From the NCBI GenBank assembly GCA_000151295.1, contig GG745341.1, positions 575,787 through 639,786 of the forward strand: a stretch of 64,000 nucleotides of DNA, in the 5' to 3' direction. Positions 41,626 through 52,237 of the stretch are shown here, piece by piece. The translations under genes and the position numbers were made by a program. Below the pieces are notes generated by a model, which had not been told where the DNA came from, did not search any database, and saw only the letters and a program-made list of their open reading frames with translations. The stretch comes from Allomyces macrogynus ATCC 38327 (lineage: Eukaryota; Blastocladiomycota; Blastocladiomycetes; Blastocladiales; Blastocladiaceae). The number at the start of each line of letters is the position of its first letter. The stretch's first letter is position 1.

Positions 41626-42168
41626 ATGGCTCTCCAGATCACCCTCCGTACGTGTCCTGCAACCTGGAATCTTGGCTCATGGAATCACGACTGATGCGCT
41701 CCTGCCGCGTCCCACAGTTAAGGCCGCCAACCTCAAGCTCGCCGATATCATTGGCGCTGACGAGAGGGGCATGACGTGCCTCCGCGTCTCGTATCCCGGC
41801 TGCCCCGCTCCCGGTTTCCTGCAGTCGCACACCCTGTTCATCGAGAGTACGATCCGCTCGTCGTTCTCCGTCCGGTGCTGCCATGTTCAGAGCCTCACGT
41901 CCTGACCCCGCTGTACTCGATAGCCGCCGACCAGTCGTTTGCCAACCAAGATGTGCGCTTGACCATTGACGCGCGCATGGACCCGATCACGTTTGAAATT
42001 TGCGACAAGGACCCGAAGCGCAGCTCCGCGGCCATGGGCAAGGGAACCGTTTCGCTCCAGGAGCTGAACGCTGCGCTTAACGGCAACTTCAACAAGTGGG
42101 TGCAGCTGAGCAAGAAGAACGGCGGCGGCTACGCCGGTGAGCTGTGCATTCGGGTGACGCGCGCCTAA
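41626..42168 (+). CDS. Small single C2-like-domain protein, copy 3
   Basis: Three exons: 41626-41647 (22 nt), 41718-41846 and 41924-42168, giving 131 residues. It starts MALQITLLKAANLKLADIIG. CLRVSYPGCPAPGFLQSHTL, then FANQDVRLTIDARMDPITFE and KKNGGGYAGELCIRVTRA follow. The first intron is at the same place as in copies 1 and 2; the second intron (donor GTACGA, acceptor GATAG, joining IET-ADQSFANQ) is unique to this copy. The DERG loop replaces DPQNSS of the other copies. Its 3' end and downstream flank were duplicated to 37019-37233. Confidence 0.87.
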
Positions 42169-42385
42169 TTTGCTAGTTTGCAGGCGAGGTGTCCTTGCAG
42201 CAGGTCCGCGCGGATATGTGATGGCCCGCTTTTGTACAATAAGAAGCAGATTTGATTCTTTGTCTGCTTCTTCTTGCTCTGTGAGTGCAATCTTCCCGAC
42301 AGCAAGGCTAAGCGAGAAAAGTTCATTCCCAAAACATTACCGCAAATCTAATTACCTCGGTCTGCCAAAATGAAAAAATCACTCG
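42149..42385 (+). repeat. Source or sister copy of the 37 kb repeat
   Basis: The last codons of C2 gene 3, its 3' flank and the final few bases of the opposite-strand urea amidolyase gene. It matches 37019-37233 over its length, by eye. Confidence 0.75.
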
Positions 42386-45300
42386 TTGGGCGCGGGCCCA
42401 AGCACAACGACCGTGTCGCTCGGGTCGAGCACTTGGCCCGGGGCGCACAGCACCTCCACGACTACCCCACGGCACGGTGCCGGCACGGGCAGCTCGGCCT
42501 TCATGGCCTCTACCATCACGACGGGCACGCCCTCGTCCACGACTTGGCCCACCTCGACCAACACCTTCCACGTCCGGCTCGCAAACCCGGCCTGCACGGC
42601 GGTCCCGCCCGGTGGCACCTCGACCTGCTTGGCATTCGCGGCGTGTGCCGGTTCGGCCACGTCCACATCGTCGTCCTCGTTCCACCTTGCGACTTCGTCA
42701 CGGAACGCGATCGCCTGCGCCGTTTGGAACGCGTTGATAGCTGTGGCATCCCTTGCCATGTCGGCCTGGTAGATTGTGAAATCAAACGTGGTCTCCTCGA
42801 CTTGCGGCGTGTACCGTCCATGCGCAAAGTCGGCGCGCAGCCTTGCGAGCTCCTCGTCCGAGACCTCGAAAAACCGCACCTGGTCAAAGAACTTGACCAG
42901 CCACGGCTCCCCCGCAAACGGGCTTGCGTCAGCCGGGTCCGGGTTCGCCGCCAACACCGTATTCCAAATCGGCAAAGTCCGGCCGACCAGCTGGTACCCG
43001 CCTGGCGACGAAATGCCGTAAATGCACATGAACACGCCGCCAATTCCGACTGTCCCCTCGGCTGTGAACGTGCGTGCCGGGTTGTACTTGGTCGACAACA
43101 GCCGGTGCCGCGGGTCGAGCGGGACCGCACACGGCGCGCCGTAGTACACGTCTCCGAGCCCGAGAACCATGTAGGTCGCGTCAAACACGGTTTGCTCCAC
43201 CTGGTCCCGCGACTTGAGCCCGTTGATGCGGCGCAGAAACTCGACATTGTCCGGCAACCACGGCGCCGTCGCGCGCACCGTCTGCGCGTACCGCGCGACC
43301 GCCTGCTTGCACGACTCGTCGTCAAACGCCAGCGGCAAGTGCACGATCCGGGACGGGACCGAGGTCACGGGCTTGAGCGCGGCCTCGACCGCAGCGATGT
43401 GCGCGACCAAGTCGCGTTGCGGCATCGCGTGCCCGTCGTACAGGATTTGCAGCGACCGCACGCCCGGAATCAGTTCGGTGATGGGCCCGCCGTGCGTGTG
43501 CGCGAGCGGCGACGTCATCAGCGCATCGATCAGCGCCTGCACGCGGAACCGCAGGGCCAAGTCAAGCTTGTCCTCGCCATACTCGATCAAGAGCGCGCGG
43601 TCGCCTGCTTGCCGGGACACGGTGCGTGGGTGCGTGGTGCCCAGTGCGGGACGCTGCCAAACGACTGGATCCTTGCTGATCGGCTCGTCCTTGTTCTGCG
43701 CCGCCCACATCTCGTCGGCAAACAGGTACTTGGCCGCGGCGGGGCGCTCGCGCGCGTCGACCGCCGAGTCATGCGCGTGCTGCAACGCAATCGCATGGTC
43801 AAACGACACGAGCTTGAACTTGAGCTTGTCGCCTGGCCGCAGCTGGCCAACCTTCCACAAGTCGGCCTGGACAATCGTCACGGGGCACACGAACCCGCCA
43901 AGCGACGGCCCGTCCTGCGTCAAGATCGTTGGGAAGTCACCCGTCAGATTCACCGACCCGATCGCGTAGGGACAGTCGAGCACGTTTGACGGGTGCAGCC
44001 CAGCCTCGCCGCCATCCGTTCGCGCCCAGTCGGGTTTCGGGCCCGACAGACGCACGCCGAGCCGGTTCGCATTATGGCCCACCGTGAACTCGGACGCCAG
44101 GAATACGTCGAGCCCCTTGGGCGTCAAGTAATCTGGCGCCGCGTGCGGGCCGACCATGACAGCCAGCTGCCAGACGCCGTTCGCTGGTGTGTAGATTGGG
44201 ACCGCGTCGGCGCGAATCGCCTCCGGGTCGCGGTCGATCCACGAGTCGGGCATATTCGCGTCGTCGGACTCGAGTACGAGCAAGTCGCCGGCGCGCAGAA
44301 CGCGCCCTTGGTGTCCGCCCGTCTCGGCGAGCGCAAACGTCGCTGCCGAACCGAGGACCGGCATCGCGTGGATTCCGCCACGCACGGCCACGTACGTGCG
44401 GCACCCTCCCGTCGAGGGTACGCCGACGGCCAGGATTTGGCCAGCCTCGAGCGTGATGGGCGTCCACATCGGCACATCCTGCTTGTCGACGGTGACGTAC
44501 ACGGGCGCACCCGTCACGGCTACCGTCACATTGACGCCAAACTTGAGCGTCGGGCCCTGCAGCGTGCACTCGAGCGCCGGAGCGTCCGCCTTGTTACCGA
44601 CAGTCGCATTCGCCATTCTGTGCGCGTACGCGTCCATCGGGCCCGACGGCGGCACCCCGACCGCCCAAAACCCGACGCGACCCGGGAAATCCTGGATCGT
44701 CGTGCTAGTGCCCGGACTGAGGACCTCGATCCCCGGGAACACGTAACTGAACGAATCGAGCGTGTGCGTCGTGAAACTCGCGTCGCGGAACATGTCCGAA
44801 ACGACGACCGCGCGCAGGTAATCGACATTGGTTGTGACCCCTTCAATGTGGGTCTGGTCGAGCGCCGCGAGCATGCGCCGCAATGCGTCGGTGCGGTCCG
44901 TGCCGTGCACAATGATCTTGGCGAGCATCGGGTCGTAGTGCGGCGACACCTCGGTGCCAGCGGCAATCCACGTATCGATGCGCACGTGCGAGTCCTGGTC
45001 GCCGTGGGCCGGCCACTGCACTTGCGTGATCTTGCCGGGACTCGGGCGGAACTCGTGCGCCGGGTCCTCGGCGTAGACGCGCACCTCGATGGCCGCGCCG
45101 TTGGGCCCCTTGGTCGCACCGTCGCGCGTAGCGGCGGGGCTCACCTCGGCGACCGTGCCGTCCGGCATCGCAAACGCGGCCGACTCGCCGAGGTGCGCGC
45201 GCACCACATCAAACGCAGCCTCCATGTCGTCGCCCGCGGCGATTCGCGTCATCCACTCGACGAGATCGACGCCGACAATCGCCTCGGTGACCGGATGCTC

Positions 45301-48300
45301 GACTTGGAGCCGCGCGTTGACCTCGAGGAAATAGAACTTGTCCGTGTTCACATCGTAGATGAACTCGACCGTGCCCGCACCGCGGTACTTGACACTCCCC
45401 GCCAAGCTCGCCGCGCACTGCGCGAGCGCGCGCCGCGTCGCCTTGGCCAACTGTGGCGCCGGAGCTTCCTCGACCACCTTCTGGTGCCGGCGCTGCAGTG
45501 AGCAGTCGCGCTCAGCGAGCGTGAGCACATGTCCGCGTCCATCACCGATAATCTGCACTTCGATGTGCCGCGCGTTGGCAATACACTTTTCGAGAAACAC
45601 GCCAGCGTCGCCAAAGTAGGCCTCGCCGAGCCGCTTCACCTTGTCAAACGCGTCGCGCAACTCATCCACCTTGTTGCACCGCTGCAACCCAATCCCACCA
45701 CCGCCCGCCGTGCTTTTGAGCATGACCGGGTACCCGATAAACGAGGCGACGCGCAGTGCTTCGGCGAGATTCGACAACAGCGCGGAACCGGGCACTAGCG
45801 GGACCTCGGCGCGCTGTGCGAGCTCGCGCGCAGTGTGCTTGTGCGCAAACGCGCGCATCTGGTGCGCCGTCGGCCCGATAAACGCGATCCCGGCGGCATC
45901 GCACGCGTCGACGAAGTCGGGCGACTCGCTGACGAACCCGTAGCCGGGGAACACGGCCTCGGCGCCGGACTTGCGCGCGGCGGCGATCAATGCCGGGATG
46001 TTCAGGTAAGTGTCTTTCGCCGAGGTGCCGGGCAAGTGCACGGCCACATCCGCGTCGGCCACATGCGGCGCGTACCGGTCGGCGTCCGAGAAAACGGCGA
46101 CCGACTTGATCCCAAGTTTCCGGAACGTCGCAATCGCGCGCACGGCAATCTCGCCGCGGTTCGCGACCAGGACCGTGCGAAACAGCGGCACTGCCGACGG
46201 CGCAACAACGCCGAGCGACGCCAGGTACGCGCGCCACCCGCCGTAGGCCGTCACGTCGGTCGCGCCGTCGAGCGCAAAAGGCTCGCAGATGAAACTCTTC
46301 ACCCAGTGGCCACCGTCGCACTCGACCGACCCGATCCCGAGTGGGGGTGGGACGCCGAGCATAAAGTGGCCGAATTCGGCGACGGGAATGTCGTAGACCT
46401 CGATGCGGATCGCGGCGCCGGTGCCGTCGGTCACGCGGAACAGGCCCGGTTTGGCCGGCTTGGTGCCAGCGAGCGCGTAGAGCTTGTAGCAGGGGGCTGT
46501 GCGCGTCTTGGCGACGAAGCGCGCGTGCACGCGCTCGAGCTCATGGTGCAAGGGCATGCCCGCGAGGTGCGCGCCGACGACGGCGAGGCGCACGGTGGCC
46601 GGCGGGATTGGCGCGCCGAGTGGGGGCGGGCGGTTGAGAACGTCGGTTACTTGATCGAGCGCCGGCGTCGCCGTGCGGCTCGTCGCGCCGAGGAGGCGAT
46701 GGCCTGCAAAAAATCAAGACGCTGCCGTTAGCACCAGCGAAATGACCAGATGTGAGCGAAAAGCGCTCATACCATCGTTGAGCTCCTGCAGCCACTGACT
46801 CGCCAACTGCAGCAGATTCTTATCATGGAACGCCGGTGCGAGCAGCGTCAATCCAAACGGCAGCACGGCCTTGCCCTCGACCCCGGGCTCGTGGCCCACG
46901 CAGAATCCGCCCGGGATCGCGAGCCCGCACCAGTCGGCCAGGTTCACGAAATTGGTGTAGGTGCCGAGCTGCGAGTTGATTCCGACCGGGTCGGCGGCAA
47001 TATCGCCCATGGTCGGCGGCGGCATTGGCGTCGTGGGCACGAGCACAGCATCGAATGACGAGAATGCGTCGGCAATCGTGCGACGAAGGGCCGCGGCCTT
47101 ATATTCATAGGTGAACGCGTCGGCGGCCGAGAATTTCTGGGCGCCGCGCACGATCTGGTCGTGGATCAGGTGAGTGGTCAGTTCTTTTTCACCCTGCAGC
47201 ACAAAATAATAGAAGAACGTACCTTGAGCACCGTCGGGTCCATGTCCTCCCCCTTCTTCTCCACATACTCGCCGACCGCGGCCCAACGCTCAGCGACCCA
47301 CGTGCCCTCATACAGACACGCGGCCAAATCGTGCAGCGGCGCGAAATCTACCGGCACGATCTCGGCCCCACACAGCTTGGCCAATTCGCGACACGCGCGG
47401 TCGTACATTGCGCGAAACATGGCTCCACCCTCGAGCGTCGACGGCGGCGACGCAAACACGGGCTCTTTGGGCACCGCAATCCGCACTTTCGCTTTCGCCT
47501 TCACGGGCGCCCATTGTGAGCGGCGCGCGTACGGGTCCGCACCGTCGTACTGTGCGAGCACATTCAGTGCCGTCTTTGCGTCATGCAGCGTCATGGCGAA
47601 TACCGAGACACAGTCGAGCGTACGGCACGCGGGCACAACACCGCGCGTTGAAAAGAGACCCTTGGTCGGCTTGAGCCCGACGAGGTTGTTGAATCCGGCA
47701 GGCACGCGACCGGACCCGGCCGTATCGGTACCGAGCGAAAGCGGGACCAGACCGTGTGCGACGGCGACCGCGGAACCGGACGAGGACCCGCCGGAGATGC
47801 GCGTCGGGAGGTTGTTTGCAGAACTGAACGCGTTGGGTACGGCACCGTATGACGGTGACCGCGTGCCAACGAGACCCGTCGCAAATTGGTCGAGGTTCGT
47901 CTTGCCGACAATGATCGCACCGCTGCTGACGAGTTGCTCGACGGTGCCTGCGTGCGAGGTTGGGAGGTACCGGAACCCCTTGCAAGCCGCGGTCGTCGGC
48001 ATTCCGGCGACGTCAATGTTGTCCTTGACGGCGACGGGTACGCCAAAGAGCGCCGGCGCCGCGTCGATACTAACGAGTTGCTTGAGCGCGGCTTGCCATT
48101 GCGCAGCGACCTCGTCGCGGGTCGGGACGTGGATCCAGACGGGGTTCGCGGGCGCGGTCGCGAGCGACGCGACGAGCACCGTGAGCAGGTTTAGATGGCG
48201 GCCAGGGTCCTTGTCGCGTACGGCGGCAACGGCCGATGCGCGCCATTCATCGATGGTCCACGCGAGCGTCGCGAGCGGCGTGGTCGACGCAGACAGCGAC

Positions 48301-48302
48301 AT
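42379..48302 (-). CDS. DUR1,2: Urea amidolyase (urea carboxylase plus allophanate hydrolase)
   Basis: Cytosolic biotin enzyme that degrades urea to ammonia and CO2 in two ATP-linked steps through allophanate. Exons 47223-48302, 46773-47154 and 42379-46703 (introns of 68 and 69 nt) give 1,928 residues; yeast Dur1,2 has 1,835. Domain order is as in fungi. The amidase comes first, with VAVKDN and the Ser-rich GGSSSGSAVAVAHG. The small allophanate hydrolase C-domain has FVAKTRTAPCYKLYALAGTK. Biotin carboxylase starts RTVLVANRGEIAVRA, with the ATP loop STAGGGGIGL. The KipI/KipA-like carboxyltransferase has SPGTSTTIQDFPGRVGFWAV. A biotin carrier domain ends the protein (VEAMKAELPVPAP, Lys for biotin). 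The start ATG at 48302 begins MSLSAS. Expression is nitrogen-regulated in yeast; no GATA analysis was done here. Confidence 0.96.
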
Positions 48303-48975
48303 GGTCGCGGTGGTCGCGCGTGTCGTGGAGCTTGCCGACTTTTGGTCGAGAGCTTGATCGCACTTGGCTCTTGATCCAGCGCGCGGAAAGGAGGAGACAA
48401 GATCGCGCTCGTCGTGCCAGTGATCGCCTTTTATATTTCCAATTGAGCAGGGCGTTCGTGTTCCTTTTTGATTGAGCGCGCGCGGGTCCTCCCGAGTGGG
48501 CCGCGAGGAAGAGCCGGACGCAATCAAGGCCGCGCCTTTGCTGTTCCTGCTCAAGATTGGCGGGCCGCCGTCGCGGCCGCGGGGGTGATGATCCCATGTT
48601 GCTCGGCGTGGCGGCGGCGATAGCGGGGAAGCGGAGGGAGGGGAGAGGCAGCACTCCGACGCGACGCGGTTCGCAGCGATCACATGGGCCGTGGCGAGCG
48701 CGAGAGACACACATGATACTGCGCCGCGAGACAGGCTCTTCCAAGAGCGGTTCGAACCACGGCGCGGCCGCGGCAGCGCCGACGGAACCAACCTGAATCG
48801 TGCCGCGGCGCGTCGCCGATCTTGACTGCCACCGCCGCCCAGCAACTGCGCGACTTGCTGCAACATGCTCGTCTCTGTCGACAACCACCTTCTTGGCCAC
48901 ACTCGCACGAACGCGGCACGACCGTCGCGACCCCCACCAAGTCATCGTCGCCGTGAGCATGGACCGACCACGACC
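48303..48975. promoter_or_regulatory. Divergent intergenic region (DUR1,2 / GPI8)
   Basis: About 670 bp between divergent starts. Short GATC/GATG words occur, but no clear TATA box or operator. Confidence 0.35.
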
Positions 48976-50232
48976 ATGACCCGCACCATCGCCACCATTC
49001 TTGCCGTGCTCGCCGTGACTTTGGTCCTCGCGCTGCCGTCGTTCGCGTCCCCGCCTGCCGCCAACGCGACAGCCGCCGACGACGCGACCAACAACTGGGC
49101 CGTCCTGGTCTGCACGTCGCGGTACTGGTTCAACTACCGCCACGTCGCCAACACGCTCTCCATGTACCGCACCGTCAAGCGGCTGGGCATCCCCGACGAC
49201 CAAATCCTTCTCTTGCTCGCCGACGACATGGCATGCAACCCGCGCAACTCACGTCCCGCGTCCGTCATCAACAACGCCGAGGACCGGCTGGATCTGTACG
49301 GCGACACGGTCGAAGTCGACTACCGCGGCTACGAGGTGACCGTCGAGAACTTCATGCGCCTGTTGACCGACCGGATGCCGGAACATACGCCGCGGTCGAA
49401 GCGGCTCTTGACAGACGAAAAGTCGCGGATCTTGGTGTTTATGACGGGCCATGGCGGGGACGAATTCTTGAAGTTTCAGGATAAGGAGGAGTTGGGCGCG
49501 CAGGATTTGGCTGATGCGTTTGCGCAAATGTGGGAGAAGCGCCGGTACCGTGAGGTGCTGTTCATGGTCGATACGTGCCAGGCGAATACGCTGTATTCGA
49601 GGATCAGCGCGCCAAATGTAGTCGCGGTCGGGAGTTCGGCCAAGGACGAAAGCTCGTACTCGGTACATATTCGGTCCTGGGCTCACCACACCCGCCTGCG
49701 AACTCGCGACTCACGACTCGTGTCTCGAACTGAATAGCACCACATGGACATGAACCTCGGCGTCTCTGTCATCGACCGGTTCACCTACGCGAACCTCGAG
49801 GCGCTCGAGTCGGTCCATCTCGCGTCGGCCTCCGCATCGAGCCCCGGCGGGCTTAACCGCACGTCGTCGCTCGCTGACCTGTTTGCGACCTACGACCCGG
49901 TGAAACTCGCGTCGACGCCTGGGGTCCGGTCGGACCTAAGCAAGCGCCCGCTCGAGTCGATCCCGATCCTCGATTTCTTTGGCGCGTCGCTGACGGGCGC
50001 CAAAGTGCCGCGCGACGAGGACCGCGTCGTACTGGAGGCACGGCTGGAGGTGTCGCCGGTACCCACAGTGGAGAAGGTGGCACGGCCGACGGAGGAGGAG
50101 GTGGGGGAAAGCAAAGCGCCGCGTCCGGTTGGGCCCGTCAAGGTGGGCCCCGCGTCGAGCTGGCGCGCTTACCTGCACGCGGCGGCTCTGGCGGGGTTGG
50201 TTGGGATCATGAGCTTTGTGACGCTCGTGTAA
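48976..50232 (+). CDS. GPI8: GPI transamidase catalytic subunit Gpi8/PIG-K
   Basis: ER membrane cysteine protease of the C13 family that cleaves the C-terminal signal of precursors and attaches the GPI anchor. Exons 48976-49662 and 49738-50232 (75-nt intron, donor GTACAT, acceptor AATAG) give 393 residues, the usual length. A signal peptide lies in the first 25 residues ([20 protein letters not shown]). The catalytic His is in [20 protein letters not shown] and the Cys in [34 protein letters not shown] and [20 protein letters not shown] are typical. A C-terminal membrane segment ([14 protein letters not shown]) anchors it. The ATG at 48976 was chosen because the signal peptide starts there. 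Confidence 0.95.
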
Positions 50233-50277
50233 AAAAAATCGGCGTAGGTAGCATAGCATATATTGCAGCGTTCTGCA

Positions 50278-51685
50278 CTAGTGCATTTTGGTGGAGCTGG
50301 AACTGCTCGCTGCGCCAGGTGTTCCGGCAGCAAGGTTGATGGGCGCGTTCGACCGCGCGAGCCCAAACGCCAATTTCGGCCGATTGTGCGTGGCCAGGGG
50401 CAGCGGCAAGTCGCCCGGCTTGATCGATTGCGCGCGGTCGCGGTCGTGGTCGCGCTTGGCCTTGGAGTAGAGCATGCCCGCGGCAAAGCCTAGGTCCTGA
50501 GTCAACCATGCACTTGCAAGTCCAAAGAGGGGACAAAGTACCGAGTAAGATGCTCGAAATACTGCCGGGGGTTGCGGGCTCCCCCAAGAACACGAGCCCG
50601 GCTACGGAAATCGGCAACTTGTTGAGCGCACCGACCATCGAGTAGGTCGTGGCGTTCACGACGCGCATCGCCCACGCCGACGCGAATGAGATGCCGAACG
50701 CCGCGAACCCGGAGACCAGGGCGGACTTGAAAAAGGGCCCGACGTGCACGGCGTGCGCTGGGTCCGCGAGGACCGACCACGGGTCGGCAATGTGCGAGAG
50801 CGCGAGGAACAAGGGCGTCGTGAGCAGATTGTTCAAGTAGACCGTATCGAGGTCCTTCAACCCGAGCGTCTGGATCGACTTGCGCATGTGCAAGACGTAG
50901 ATGGCCGACGCGACGCAGTTGGCCGCGACCCACGCGTACCCCCACGGGTCGGTGGTCGTCGCTGTATCGGCGCGCGCGGCGACGACCGAGGACAGGACCA
51001 TGATCGCAAACGCCGCGAGCATGGGCCGCGTCACGTGCGCGTTGGCCGCCGGATTGGTCCAAATCTCGGCGTAGGCGATCGCGATGATGGTCAGGTTCTT
51101 GAAGATGGTGAACACAGCAATGGGCAACGCGGCGATCGCGCGGCCGCCCGTGTAGAGCATCGCCGCCATGGCCGCGGCGACCGTCAGCCAGTGTCGCGTG
51201 GTCGCGCGGTCCGGGCGGCGAAACTGGAAGGCCGTCGTGGTCGGGCCGCGGAGAAGGCGCGCGGCGACGGCGGCGACTTCGAGGAGCGCGACAGAGGCGA
51301 GCGATTGTACGGCGAGGACAAGGAAGACGAGGCGGAATGGGAATGACGAGAGAACGAGCTTGTTGGTCACGGTCATGGCGATCGAGGCCGCGCAGTAGGC
51401 GAGCAACGGCGGGATCCAGGCCGGGGAGAAGGTGTCGGCGAGCGCGGCGTGCGCCGGGGACCGAATCAGCATCGTGGCCGAGGGCCGGCGCGCGGGGGCC
51501 GTTGAGAGTGGGGACGTGTCGGCGTAGGTGCCAGAGGATGCGCCGGGTGGGGGCGAGGCATGACCGTGATTGTGCTGGTTTTGCTGGAGTGCGGCGGCAC
51601 GCGTTGCGCCGACGGTGGTGATGGCGAAGGCCGGCGACGAGGCCGCGACGGGGACGGGCGGCGGCGGCGGCGGCGGCGGCGGCAT
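50278..51685 (-). CDS. VRG4: GDP-mannose transporter, Vrg4 type
   Basis: Golgi nucleotide-sugar transporter that exchanges GDP-mannose for GMP for mannosylation in the lumen. Exons 50542-51685 and 50278-50489 flank a 52-nt intron (donor GTACTT, acceptor CCTAG), giving 451 residues with about ten membrane segments. The two substrate-binding motifs of the family are present: FKNLTIIAIAYAE and GALNKLPISVAGL. After splicing the last helix reads SISSILLGFAAGMLYSKAKR, which is the family sequence and fixes the acceptor. The N-terminus is a Pro/Ala-rich extension of about 100 residues, longer than in yeast. The tail is Ser/Pro-rich. It converges with GPI8; the stops are 45 bp apart. Confidence 0.92.
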
Positions 51686-52237
51686 GGCGTGGGCGGGGCT
51701 CGGAGTCGCGTGCGGCAAGTCGCGGCCAGTGCCGTTGGCGGGGCAGGGCAGCGCGCTGATCGCTCGCGTCGTGCTCGACGATGGTGGTGGCGGCCGTGCT
51801 CATGGATGCGTCGCTTGGCGCTTGGATCACTTGCGGTGAGCTCAGTGCCGGCGCGATCACGACAGGAGCGACACGCGTGGCAGGTGCGGTGCGATCGACG
51901 GGTCGGTCCCTCACCGCGACACACGGCCGCTCGCACCAGCTCGACGCCGACGACGCGCCGCCACCGCCGACTCTCCAAGAACCGCCCGCCCGCTCGTGCT
52001 CGCACGAAACAGCACGACCAGCTTGTTGACCAGGCCGAGCGTGCGCGCCGCACTCTGCGCTCCACGCCCCGCCCCCGTCCCGCAGCCGCGCACCGTCGAC
52101 TCACTGACGCGCCCCACCTTGCCGACGATGTACGAGGCCGTTCCCACTCCCGGCGTCTCCACCGCGACCATCCCGCCAGCACGCCGTTGGCCTGCCCACC
52201 TGCTCTCCCCCGGCACGCCAACTTGGTGCAGTCGCTC
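51686..52237. promoter_or_regulatory. Divergent intergenic region (VRG4 / UFD4)
   Basis: About 550 bp between two divergent genes; no TATA box or other feature recognised. Confidence 0.3.

Noticed and set aside
37823..42168. One multi-domain C2 gene instead of several small ones
   Set aside because: Each copy has its own TATA-like box (or remnant), MALQIT start exon where intact, and stop codon.
42370..43989. Long plus-strand open frames opposite the urea amidolyase gene
   Set aside because: They are antisense shadows caused by high GC third positions; they are Arg/His/Pro-rich and match no family, while the minus strand gives a complete Dur1,2.
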